This document shows positions 22,750-33,619 of a DNA stretch of 64,000 nt, in pieces. The notes beneath the pieces were generated by a model that was not told the origin of the DNA, searched no databases, and saw only the letters and a list, made by a program, of their open reading frames with translations. Made by a program: the position numbers and the translations under genes. Location: positions 62,001 to 126,000 of the forward strand of contig CDMY01001028.1 of NCBI GenBank assembly GCA_001179505.1, written 5' to 3'. This stretch comes from Vitrella brassicaformis. Taxonomy: Eukaryota > Sar > Vitrellaceae. Positions within the stretch are counted from its first letter, which is position 1; each line of letters begins with the position of its first letter.

Positions 22750-23849
22750 CTACCCGGTGCGGTCGATCTCGGCGCCTATCATGCTGCCGCAGATGCTCTT
22801 TGGAAAGCGCACGCCGTAAAACTCGAGGTCGAGAGGCGTAGTATGCGCCTCAAGGATCGCGACGGGTGGGATGTTGTTCGTCTCATTTCGACACCATTCA
22901 TCGTTGTAGTCAGGGAAGAGGCGTGGATGACTCCATTGCGTACCGTTGCCCTGCCCAGTTCTAGCTGACCTTCCGTCCTGAGCAACGAGAAACCTCGTCA
23001 CAATGTGAGAAATCCGTCGATTGCTTCCTGTCTTCAAAGTACGCTCACCAGCAGTACGGATAGCCATAGAACTGCCCGGCATTCTCGGGCTGATATCTAT
23101 TGAGCTCTTCAGCCGGATTACCGATAGCAATATCACCACCCAAATCCTCTCTGAAAAGGTCATTCTCGCCACTGATGACGCCCCACAGGACGCCTTCAAA
23201 GTCCCAGCCAAGGCCCACAGAGTTGCGCAGCCCATCAGCGAAGACCTCCCCTTCAGCACAAGACGTGCCGTTGGGCGGCAGTTGCGCTGCCACGACCAAA
23301 TCCGCCGGGAAGCGACGAATCCGAGAGCGGAAAGGGGTCGGGTCAATGTTGCCGTAGGAGCCTAATGCGACGTATATGTTGCCGTCGAGGTCGAATTCGA
23401 ATGGGCGCGAGCGATGGTTGTGATTCACTATCTCGTGGGGATCAAAATCGAGCTCATTCATGCCGTAGATCTGTGAGGACATACAGGGAAAGACGACCTA
23501 ATGATAGGCCCATCGCCCCCTTTCAGTGCCCTTACCACCACTTGACGCCTCTCGTCGTCGAGGGGGTCCCTCTGCCCCTCGCTGTATGGCCACCGGTAGA
23601 GCACGTCTTCGCTGGAAGCGAAGAGGTAGTCCCCGGTGACGCCGATCCCGTGGGTCAGCATGATATCGCCTTCCCAAAGAACGGACTGCTCGGCCACAGC
23701 GTCGCCATTGTCATCCCATAAGGCGAGGATTCGCGCGGCTTTGTCATCGATAATGCGGTCGACGACCAGAAGCGTCCCGTTGGTATCATGACTGATAAAG
23801 ATGCCCCTCTCTCTTGCCACCGATGGATGACCACGGAGTCTCCCGCCAG
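22750..23849 (-). pseudogene. Glucose/sorbosone dehydrogenase-like beta-propeller, body only (ends missing)
   Basis: Three exons with matching phases: 23849-23536, 23470-23049, 22969-22750. The translation has the signature of secreted PQQ-type sugar/sorbosone dehydrogenase propellers: HDTNGTLLVVDR, NHNHRSRPFEFDLDGNIYVA, LGSYGNID, FADGLRNSVGLGWDFEG, ENAGQFYGYPYCW, IPPVAILEAHTTPLDLEFYG, then FPKSICGSMIGAEIDRTG and a stop. The family normally continues for another 60-100 residues, so the C-terminus is missing. There is also no in-phase start upstream of exon 1, only a plausible acceptor at 23850. The missing N-terminus resembles the orphan exon at 28206-28078. Whether it is a live gene with a very long intron or a broken copy cannot be settled here. 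Confidence 0.6.
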
Positions 23850-23887
23850 CTGTAAATTCCAGTTGGTAAATTCACACAAAGGCCGCC

Positions 23888-26800
23888 ATGACCTCCCTTG
23901 TTCGTGGGTGGCACGTTACCTTTGCATCGTTTGCGAACAGCGGCGATGTCACTAAAGGCCATCTCCTCGCTGTCCAGACCGGCCATTCTGTCAAGGTGGT
24001 CTTCGCCATTCGCCACGACGACGGCTATACCAGCCACATCCACGAAACATCAGGCTGCCCTGACGACCTGACGGATGTCGCCACATGGAAGTATGCGCAG
24101 ATTCATCCATCCATCCACGAATCACACGTGTTCTCCCGTTTCCATGCGTGCAGCCCTGAGGACGAGTATTTCGGTGGGTTTGAGCAGTCCGCCATCACGG
24201 GCATCGGTGATGAGCTCGATGAGGAGGACACTGCCACTCTGAAGAGGGTGGTTTACTGTCATCTCAACATGCCGCAGCCCTTTTCCCGCCCTGACACCGC
24301 TCTCAAGCAGACACAGGCTGCCACACAGACCGTCAAGGAGATGGTCAGTGGGTTGGGAGGCAAAAAGAAAACACGGAAAGGGAGGGTGTCGAGTGCAGGC
24401 CCATATGACGCCACTGTGGATGTGCTGCTGTGCGCTTCAGTTGGGTATGTGTCGGGCGCACCCACACAAGACGGCCGGTGATGCGTCTACGTTGGCCCGT
24501 GTGATTGAGAAGGCACGCCAGAATCGCCGCAAAGTCGCAGAGGAGGTCAGTCACCCCACCCCCACACCCCCACCCCCTGCCCTCTACACCATGCCGTGTG
24601 TGTGTGTGTGGATGTGTGTGTGGATGTGCTGCGGTCCGCTATGTGTCAGGACGAGGCCATGGTGGCCAATGACCGTGTGAGTGTGGAGCCGAGTGTGGTG
24701 AAGAAGAGGACCAGAAACAACCGCAAAGTCGCAGAGGAGGTCGTACACCCCACCCCCACACCCCCACCCCCTGCACCCCATCGACGTCGCCTAAGGGGGC
24801 CTTGGCCGGAGGATGTGGTCTGTGGGTGGGGGTGCCCATCAACCCACACTCGCCCCGACCAACACTCTCGGTCTCTGTTTGTGTGTGTGTATCGCAGAGT
24901 GTGAGGGTCCGTTCCAGTCGCAAACGTCGCCATTCGCAGGTTGCCGCCAAATCAGCCGCCCGGCCTCCTAAACTCAAGAAGGTGTGTGCCCCCTCCCCTC
25001 ACCATTGCTCTTCCCTCCTTCTCTGCCCCGTGACGCGCGCCTCATCCATCTCTGTTTGTTTGTGTGGCTGTGTGTTGTGTGTGTAGACTACCTCCGTCGC
25101 TGGTGTTGCTGCCGGTGTGCCGTCGGTGTCTGATGCGGCCGATGCCACACTCAAGAAGGGCCTCAACGACGACGCCTCTGGCGACACGCCCACGATGGTG
25201 ACACATGACCCCCACCTCCCCAACGCACACACACACACACACTCATTCACCTGAGACGTTGTGCTGTTTGTGTGCGTGTGTGTGTGTGTGTTGCTAGATC
25301 CCACTCGAGGACGGCACATCGGCCCCCCTGCCGTCCTGGTGGCAGGCGATGTTGGCTGGCGTGTCGATGGTTGAGGACTACGACCTCGATGAGGGTTCTC
25401 GCCCCTGGGGGTGCACCTCCATCAAAGTCCCACGCAACAAGACCCTGAGCTCCTTCAAGAAGTACCAGAAGGGCCTCGTCACCATCATCCACCGCGTTGG
25501 CTCAACAGAGACACACAAAGTTGTCTTCTGCCCAACTGACAGGTCTACACACGACGACAGCACACACACACACATCAGCGACAGAGAGGTACTGTGTGTC
25601 ACCACACAGATTCGAGCTGTTCTTCAAGCGTGTTGTGACTGGGTGTGAGTGGTTCTGCGACAACGAGGATGAGGCCGAGGCCCTCTTCAGCGAGCCGGTC
25701 GACGATCATTCACAACGCGATCTCATCAAGTGGGCCGCACGGACACCCAGGCACAACACACATCACAGTGCGTCTCGCGGTGTGGTTGCGACGTTGCGTG
25801 CAGGACTGCTGGCGGCTGCGGTGTCAACTATGACAAACACATCAACCTGCTGTACGTGTTGGGCCACATGTGCCTCAATGCTGGGATATCGGTCCCGTTC
25901 ACCCAGGCCGCGTTCGTCCGGTACGTCAAGCTGACCAACAAGGAAGACACGAGTGGGTACATCACCAGGACATATTTGTGTCTGCAGGCTGAGGAGCTAC
26001 TTCAACAAGACCCGTCGACTCGCCAACGCCGTCAACTATGAGGAGATGAACAGTCAGCAAACGCAACAGCCGGCCAATATGACGTATGTATGTGTTTTGT
26101 TTTCTCTCTCTGTGTGTGTGTGTGTGTGTGTGTGTCAGAGTTGCATGATGACGATTGGGTCGATTCATTGAGGGCCACGTCTTTGCTGGCTGCGATGGGC
26201 GACTGGGTGGAGAGGGGCAAGCCAGAGGACAACCCCGCCTTTCACATAGCGATCACCGTCAACGACCACCCCCGTATGCAGACACGTGTCGACGAGGTCC
26301 TGCAGGGCGAATACGATCTCACCATGCCCACGCTGACGGGTGAGGTGAGATGGGTCGAGAAATGAATCGAATCCTGTCCTCTTTCTGCCGTGTCAGCGAT
26401 CTATGTCAATCTCCTCTGACGAGCGGTGGGTGCGAGGGGGGACACGCAGGAACGTACGCCACGTCGCATGGATGCCCGATATGTACTTGTGAACAGTTGG
26501 GCGTCTCATCAAGGAGGGTCCGTTTGCCGGCAAGTACATCCCCAAAGAAGGAAACGTAGTCGTGTGTCTCCGTACGTCCAGCACGTGATACCTCGCACCT
26601 CACCTTGCACGCGAATCTGTGTGCCATGCCCGTGTGTGTGTTTTTGTGCTTACGGTTGTGTGTCTGTGTGTGGATGTAGCTGGTGCTGAGCTGCCGGGCA
26701 GTGTTGGACAGTGGAAGAAGATGGTGGCCAACCCCGAGTACGCCCGTCGCCTCCCCCAGACGCGGGCGAGGTGTGGCAGAAGGGGGGCCCTCTGGCGGCT

Positions 26801-27941
26801 GGTCGACGTGGATCGGATCAACTCAATCTCACCTGACCACGACGACAAAAGCCTACGCGAGGTGAACCACCGACCGGTCCCAGCCACACCACACACACAT
26901 GGCTGCATTTATGGTGTTGCCCAGGCGTTGGGAGGTCGGCCAGTCCGCGATCGTGTGACCGCCGCAACACATCCCGAGCTCGCCAGGGAGTGCAAGGACA
27001 CGGTGGGCTATACCTTCGACGAAAAAAAACAGGTGAACAGACAGACCAGTGGGCACACACAACATGAAGGGGAAACATTCCATCCTCTGTGTGTCATGCA
27101 GCGTGTGTCGTTCGCCACTGTTCGCCATCGTATCGCAACCGGCGTCCGCCTGCCCGGCATGTCCGCCAAGAACGGCATCCGGAAGGACAGTCAAGTGCAG
27201 ATATACTCGACCGTCCTTGGTAAGCCTTACTTGGCGTGTGGAGTGCCGGTGCCTCATGGTCAGCCGTTCATGTCAGAGCACGGCCCAGCGTGTCTCGACG
27301 TCATGAAGGCCCGGGTGGCCGAGTTGGTCCAGTTGCGTTTCATCCACCCCCTGGCAAGCAAGACAAGAGGCCACAGACAAAGCAAAACCAACAGTCAGTG
27401 TGGGTGTGTTGCTCAGGTGGAGACCAAGGGCGAGGCGCAGGAACTGGCGAGGATCGACGCGGCTGAGCGGGCCGGCGGGGTGATGTATCATGGTGTATCG
27501 CCCAGCCTCGGTCGCACCGAGGGCAACGTGCAGTTCAACCTCACCAAACTCGCCCGTGCGATGGAAGTTTCGGTATGCGGCGGCAAAAGAGACACACAGA
27601 GCCGAGACACGCCAGTGGTCGGCACTGTGATATTTGTTACGGGAGGGTGTTTGTGTGGGATGGGTGACCGCCCTCCTCGACATCAACGTTCACCGTCGCG
27701 ACAGGTTTGGCCATCTCAGGGCTGCGAAGAGGATCGCCAACTACACCACCAGGACATACGCAGAGAAGCAGGCAGAGGTGAGGGCCATCCTCCGCCAGTT
27801 GAAGAATCACCAGCCGGGTACGCGCACATGCAGAGAAACACAACACATGCACCCGTGCATGTCCGTCGCTGTCCCTGCCGCACGACAGATCTGCTCATCC
27901 CGGCCACGTCGGCAGCCACGGAAGAGAAGGGAGGCCTGTGA
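23888..27941 (+). CDS. Many-exon orphan protein with basic repeats, unknown
   Basis: Starts at ATG 23888 (MTSLVRGWHVTFASFANSGD). Early exons: 23888-24090, 24154-24343, 24471-24545, 24650-24739, 24898-24981, 25087-25197, 25298-25542, 25610-25729, from 25804 on. Several more follow to the last exon, which ends DLLIPATSAATEEKGGL at stop 27939-27941. All have GT-AG borders and matching phases where checked. Exons 3-5 encode short basic modules (RQNRRKVAEE, RNNRKVAEE, SSRKRRHSQVAAKS), probably nuclear or nucleic-acid-binding. The middle has a Trp/Asp-rich segment (SAPLPSWWQAMLAGVSMVED) and a Cys/Asn segment (GGCGVNYDKHINLLYVLGHM). The C-terminal part is helical and basic. I recognise no family. 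It lies antisense between two parts of a dehydrogenase-like gene, 38 bp from the nearer part. Confidence 0.6.
24522..24780 (+). repeat. Tandem duplication of an exon end plus intron start
   Basis: The 3' part of one exon with the start of its intron (24522-24580) is nearly repeated about 195 bp on (24719-24780). Both copies encode RKVAEE, then a GTC donor, then the same C-rich ACCCC/CACCCC intron head. It shows how the small basic modules of this gene multiplied. Confidence 0.7.
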
Positions 27942-28077
27942 TACACGCGGCTGTCAGTTTGTGTAAAGACTCGAAGTGCACCATGTGTATGATCGCACGT
28001 ACACTCAGTCATGTGCATTGATCGCATGAATGTATCGATGAATCCACACACCCAGTCACAGAGTCGTTCCATGCACG

Positions 28078-28206
28078 TCAAGGTGGGAAGGAGAGGTTAT
28101 TCGCGTACAGGCATACCTCCAGGCCGTCGGGGACCTCAGCGTCAGGGAATGGGGTACAGCAGGATGCGATGGGGATGAGGGTCAAGAGGATAAGCCAAGG
28201 ACCCAT
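28078..28206 (-). pseudogene. Orphan first exon resembling the dehydrogenase N-terminus
   Basis: ATG at 28206 (minus) opens MGPWLILLTLIPIASCCTPF, a signal peptide, then VPDGLEVCLYANNLSFPP and a stop at 28080-28078. P-x-G-x-x-V-x-L-Y-A is how the mature part of glucose/sorbosone-dehydrogenase-like propellers usually begins, and this is the part missing from the body at 23849-22750 on the same strand. A GTATGC donor directly after GLE (28116) is an alternative exon end, but it does not match the phase of the acceptor at 23850. Fragment of a split gene, or first exon of something else. Confidence 0.45.
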
Positions 28207-28372
28207 CAACAGCGCAAGTTAAAAAAAGTTGACCGAGTTTTCCGTACAGTGTAAGTTACTCCATTTACCGGGGCCGTTATTTCGTTGCAGCGGATCCCCC
28301 ATGCTGGTGACGTCACGGAGCCATGCGGAGAAAGGTCTTCCCATATTGTCCGGCTGATGAAGATCCTCTATA

Positions 28373-31300
28373 CTAATGCATGTGTGGGCCAATTTGGTGT
28401 GGGCGTGGCGTGATGAAGGTATCCTTCACAAACAGATGGATGGGATGGATCGCATACACTACAGTGACAGAAAAGACACGTATGCACCAACGTCCAGTCC
28501 ATCCCTCCCTCCCTCTTTGTGAGCCGATTAGGAGGGTGTCGAAAAGGGAGGGTGGGGCATATCTGACCGCATGCGCACACACACCCAGAGATACAGACAG
28601 ACACGTCACATGCGCTCATATATACGCTTCCCCTTTGGCTGGCTGACCGACCCGCAATGATGAATGTTTGGTTGTCGCCGCAGAATATTCTGCGTGCCTT
28701 GGCGATGTTCTCCAGCTGATCAACAACTATCGGCACGTCCACACACCCGATCTGATGCACACAGGCACACACACACACACACACGCACACAAACATAGGT
28801 AAATGGACAGACACCTGTGGATGTGCGTGTCTCCGTCCGTCACCTTGTTGCCAAAGCCGTCGGTCTGCATGGCCGCCAAATCTCTGAATCGACACACCCA
28901 CACACACGCACACATCCAGCTGACATTCACTCTTGATGTAATTCTCGCTGCCCTGCTCACTGACCCGAGCATGGCCCCACACGCGTCTCCCCTGCCCCAG
29001 GAGAAGACCTCCCCGCCCTGCGTCACCGTGGCCGTGTGAGTCCCACCGCACTGGATCTGCACCACTTGCTGCAGCCAACTCACACGGAGACACACACGTC
29101 GATATGCGAGTTTATCTATCTGTCTGTTTTGTTGGCTGTCAGACCTGTTCGTGCAGGTTGGAGACGTAGCAGGGTGAGTGGCAGAAGGAGTTTTTCTCCC
29201 CCGTGAATGCGTTCTCGTGCGTCCTCATGCTGCGGTCCCTCTCGACCTCGGACAGTGCCAGCTGCCCCTGGGTGCCCATACCCCACGCATACACACCGCC
29301 GAAGGGCTGCACCTCCATCGACGCTATCGGCTCGCACCCACGACCTGACACTGCCTTCAGCTCTTGACCAGCCTGACGACAAAGAGGGACGGAGGGAGGG
29401 AGCCATGGCTCCATGTGTGTGGTGTAGTCTGGTGTAGGTGTTTGTATGTCAGTCATTTGCTGACTGACCTCGTATGTGATCTGCAGTGTGGGAACGCGAG
29501 ACAGCAGGGACTCGTCGAAACCGTTGGCCGGCGGGTCCTGCAGAGCCACGTCAGGCCGCCACGACTGATGCGCAACGATGACGCCCTAACCATACACCCC
29601 GACATGCAGCACACAGGTGGTATCCATAAGCGTGTCTCGTCATGCCTGCTTGTCTCTTATTGTGACCTTAGGTTCAGTCTTGAGCACTTTCTGCAGTCGT
29701 TCGAAGAAGGTGTCGACCTTGACGGACACCAGCAGCCCGTCGGTGCCGCTGTCGACATAGGGCGGCGCCCACCGGTTGGCGCCCGTGATGGTGTTGTGGT
29801 AGTATACGCGGCCTGTGAACTCTTCACGAGACTCCACCCAGTCCTACGCACACACACATGCACTGGATGGATGGATGGCAGCCAGGGTGGCGAGAGGACC
29901 TTTGCCTCTTCTGGGACGCCTCCAGGACTCTGTTTGGCCTTGTCGGCTGTGAGTTTGAGCAGGTGGTCCTTAAGGAACGAGCCGTGCTCGTGAGACATCG
30001 TGGCCACGGGCAGGCTGCATCATGGCCAATCGTGCATTCAATGCTCGCCGCGTGTGTCGTCTCTCAGTGTGTGGGCGAGTACCGACTTTGCCAGATCGGC
30101 GTGTTTGTCTTCAGGCGGTGTGATGGTGAAGGGCTCCATCTTCTCGGGACACACAAATAGACAGGCCATCGCACCGGCAGCAGCAACCTCTACGGCCCTA
30201 CACAGACAGACAGACAGACACTCAATCGAAGGTGGGTGTGCCTTTGCTTTGTTTGTTGGTTGCTTGCCTCGTTGACAATGCCTCGCTGAGTTTGTCTGCG
30301 TCTCGTTCAGTGCCGGTTGTGTGTTGCATCTCGAATATGCAGATGCGGCCGCTGCAGTCTTCCTTCTCCCACTTGCCTTTGTCGTCGGCGATCGGCATCA
30401 TCAACTTGCCGCCCAACTGACACACACACACATGGCCGGCCGCACTCGTGTGAGGCATTTTCTCTCCCTCCCTGCCGCCTGTTGACCCCAGTTTTCGGCG
30501 GTATCTCGGCTGTGTTATCAGCCATGGTGAGCTTGACGTCATAGTCGCTCGTCGTCAGCTTCAGCCACTGACCTGCACTCCTTCGGCTCACTCATATCTG
30601 TGTGCAATAGGGATGTTACCTTCCCAGAGTGAGCGGTCGACCAACAGAACCGACTCCTTGATAGCCGAGGCGGGATACAACTGCATAAAGGCAAATATGA
30701 TCCATGCTTTTTCTGTCTGTCTCTCGCTCTCTGTCTCCCTCTTCGCTCACCTCGTTATTGATGAATTGGTCGTCGGTGGTGTCTTTGAGCGGCAGGTCAA
30801 CCACCAGCAGCGGGGCGGACAGAAACGCATTCAGCTGGAGCATACACACATACGCACATACACACGTACACACCTGGATGCCATACTACCTCCAGCCGCC
30901 GTGTGCGAGGTGTACCTCGATGTTGGTGTTGGGTGGTGTGAGTGGCTGCTGCTTCTCAAGCCACACATCCAGCGGCCCCACAGGCAGGCCCAGGATAGAG
31001 AAGGCCGACAACCCACTCTCACCTGCCGCACCTGCATACAAGGATGCACATCCGCCCATCCCTCCAATGGCGCTATAAGGGCCCAATGGCGCTATAAGGG
31101 CCCAATGGCGCTATAAGAGCATTCGCATGCGGACCAGTGATTGTGATTCTGAATATGGATGCGACGCATGCCGAGTGCATGAAGCCCGCCGACACCTGCA
31201 CGCACTTGTGGGCCTTGAGAACCGACACACACCGAGGCTCGAAGCACGTGCGCGAGTCGCCGTGGCCCTAAACCATGCACGCACAACACAACACAGACAC

Positions 31301-33518
31301 ATCGATTCGTGAAGTCACATGTGATGTGTATGGCATGGCGGATGTGATGTGTGTGCTCACCAGTCTGCCCCACTGGCCAGACCCCCACGCCCACACGGAG
31401 CCGTGTGAGTCGAGAGCCAACGTGTGGGCACCACCACCAGACACGTCAACAAACTACGCACACACACACACACACGCTCTCTGTCTTGCAGATGTCTGTC
31501 TCCTTTCCCCTCATTCATTCATTTGTGTGACATAGCTACCTACCTCTACGTCCTTGACTTCAGGCCCCCTGATAGTTGTGAATCGGTCCAGCACCATAGA
31601 GGCCGTCCTGGCGGTGTGTGGCTCGAGGTGCATCATCCTGTACCCCTTGTACATCTGCCCGTGGCCGCACTGACCCTCCGTCGCGTCACCGGCTGTCACC
31701 AGCCGGCCCTCCTCGCTCAACGCACACGTCGAGAACGAGTTGCACACCACACGCCGGACCTTCACCTGGGATGACCATAAGGACGACACTACTGCGGGGG
31801 TCGCCACATAAGAATATAGACCTGCACAGAGAGAGATGGCAGAGTGTTTTCCCGCAGGTGCTTGTTGTGTTGTGTGTGCGTACCGCCTGTGGTGGGGTCG
31901 AAGGCCCATTTGCGCGGGTCTGATGGGTATCTGCCTTTGTCGTCGGCGAGGCCCAGCTGGCCCATGTCTGCGGCCCCCCAAGTGAACAGCTGGCCCTTCT
32001 CCGACACACACGCGCTATGACGCACCCTGATGAATGAATGGATGATACAGAGAGCCGTCACCAGAGCACTGTGGTTAGCGCGGTAGGTGTCTTGTCTCTG
32101 CTGACCCGACTGCAATGTCTGCAAGCCTGACGTGCTGGAGTGCCTCCACCAACACGGGCTGCGGCCTGTCGTCCAAATCACCGGTGCCTGTGGGGATGAT
32201 GAATCCAACACACACGACATGAATGAATGAACGGTGCGGTGGCCTCATTCAACCCAGCCCACAAAGTGGAGACTTACCGAGTATGCCGGCGAATCCCCTG
32301 CCGCAGCTGAAGAGCCGCCCCTGGTCGGTGAGGAACAAACTGTGGGACTGATTTGTCGCAACCTGAACCCAAAGCGCACAGCACACAGACAGACAGACAG
32401 ACACACCTGCATACACACCCGCGAGCCAAGGCAATGCATAGAGACCACCTTTGCGACGGTATATCCCTCCAGCCCCAGCAGCGGTGTGGGTCTATGCTGT
32501 GTGTGTGGCTCGAGGTGCAGCCCCAGCTGCAGCCGCTCGTTGCGGCCGAACACCCAGGTGGCCCGACGCAGACGAGTGAGACACGACACGAAGTGCAGAG
32601 ACGCGTGGGTCTCCGTTAACCATACAAGGAAATCAGACTAACAGAAACAATCACATGGATGTGAGTGAGTTCATGAGTGGAGAAGTGCCTCGACCGACCA
32701 GCGTGAGTGCCCCGGGTATGTCAGCGAAGAAATCGCCGGCAAGTGTCTCCAACTGCAGCACCGGGGGGGAGGGGGGCAGACCCTGGACCATCCTATGCAG
32801 GCCGGTCGTCGTCGCCTTCAAGAAGATGATGAACTCATCCTGCCGCAAAACATCGAAAGACAGACAGACAGACAGACAGAGAGAGAGAGAGAGGCATAAG
32901 CACACCCCCAGCCGCCCTGGCTCACCTTTCTGATACAGTTGGTGTCATCAAGATCGAAGAGGTGGAACAGCCGACGAATCTTAGCAAAAACAGGCACTTT
33001 GCGGCTCACACACGTCACAGCTGCACACAGAAGTCACGGCCATCGACGCACCACAACATGCCCATCAACGATGATATTCATCATCCATCTGTCCACCCAC
33101 CGGCGACGAATTCGAGCCCGTCGACCATTTTCGAGGCCCTGTCTTTGGAGAACTCTTCGAACCAAGTGCCGATGCTCTCCAAGTGGGCCTCGGGCAAATG
33201 CAGTATCTTGGTGAACTTGGACCTGCACACACGCAAACCATCACATGCATCATCCACTGTCGGTTGAGAGTGTGTGCACATGATGCGTGTGTGTGTGTAC
33301 TTGTCGAGTGCGAAGTTGAGGGCCACGTCTTTGAGCCGCTTGGCGACCTTCTCCAGCTCATCCTCAGTGTCTGCATCAACAACACACGCAGCCCCTCATG
33401 TGTATGAGCCCTCCGGCTGTCAGCCCTCCCAGGACTCACACAGTTGTGCGAGCACTGCAAACTCGGCCTTGATGCGTGTCTTGTGGATCCAAGACGGATC
33501 AGACTGCGCCTGACCCAT
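28373..33518 (-). CDS. EF-hand / RCC1-repeat / WW protein, N-myristoylation candidate
   Basis: Start ATG 33518 (MGQAQSDPSW), so Gly2 with small polar residues could be myristoylated. About 20 short exons; the checked junctions keep phase. In order: an acidic helical region; an EF-hand-like segment (KIRRLFHLFDLDDTNCIRK then DEFIIFLK); a 60-nt intron joining it to SDFLVWLTE and the first RCC1 blades (TWVFGRNERLQLGLHL, SHSLFLTDQGRLFSCGRGF, HSACVSEKGQLFTWGAADMG, GAHTLALDSHGSVWAWGSG); a long middle part without clear blades; a WW-like motif at ~29840-29740 (GRVYYHNTITGANRWAPP); further RCC1 blades (GGVYAWGMGTQGQLAL, GGTHTATVTQGGEVFSWGRG); and a last exon 28458-28373. RCC1 propellers act as exchange factors or scaffolds. 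A Ca2+-regulated, membrane-attached scaffold is my inference. Treating this as one gene rests on the intron at ~32700. Confidence 0.65.
31065..31120. repeat. Intronic minisatellite, 19-bp unit x3
   Basis: Unit CAATGGCGCTATAAGGGCC is repeated twice exactly (31065-31083, 31084-31102) and a third time with one change at the end (31103-31120). It lies inside an intron of the minus-strand EF-hand/RCC1 gene. Confidence 0.9.
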
Positions 33519-33619
33519 TGTTCGAGGGAGGGGAGGGAAGGGCGGGGAGACCGGGCTTAGGGACAGGTGGTCCGTCAAACCCATAAGCGACCGACCGACC
33601 GGCCTACACGCTTCAGCCG
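33519..33619. promoter_or_regulatory. Divergent promoter region, 101 bp
   Basis: Separates the start codons of the EF-hand/RCC1 gene (minus) and the ABC1K gene (plus). Contains GGGAGGGG and a GACCGACCGACC tract; no TATA box. Bidirectional use is inferred from position. Confidence 0.4.

Noticed and set aside
32651-33518. EF-hand exons as a separate complete gene ending at the TGA near 32651
   Set aside because: A phase-matched 60-nt intron leads straight into RCC1 blades and no promoter-sized gap exists. Kept as an alternative in the feature text.
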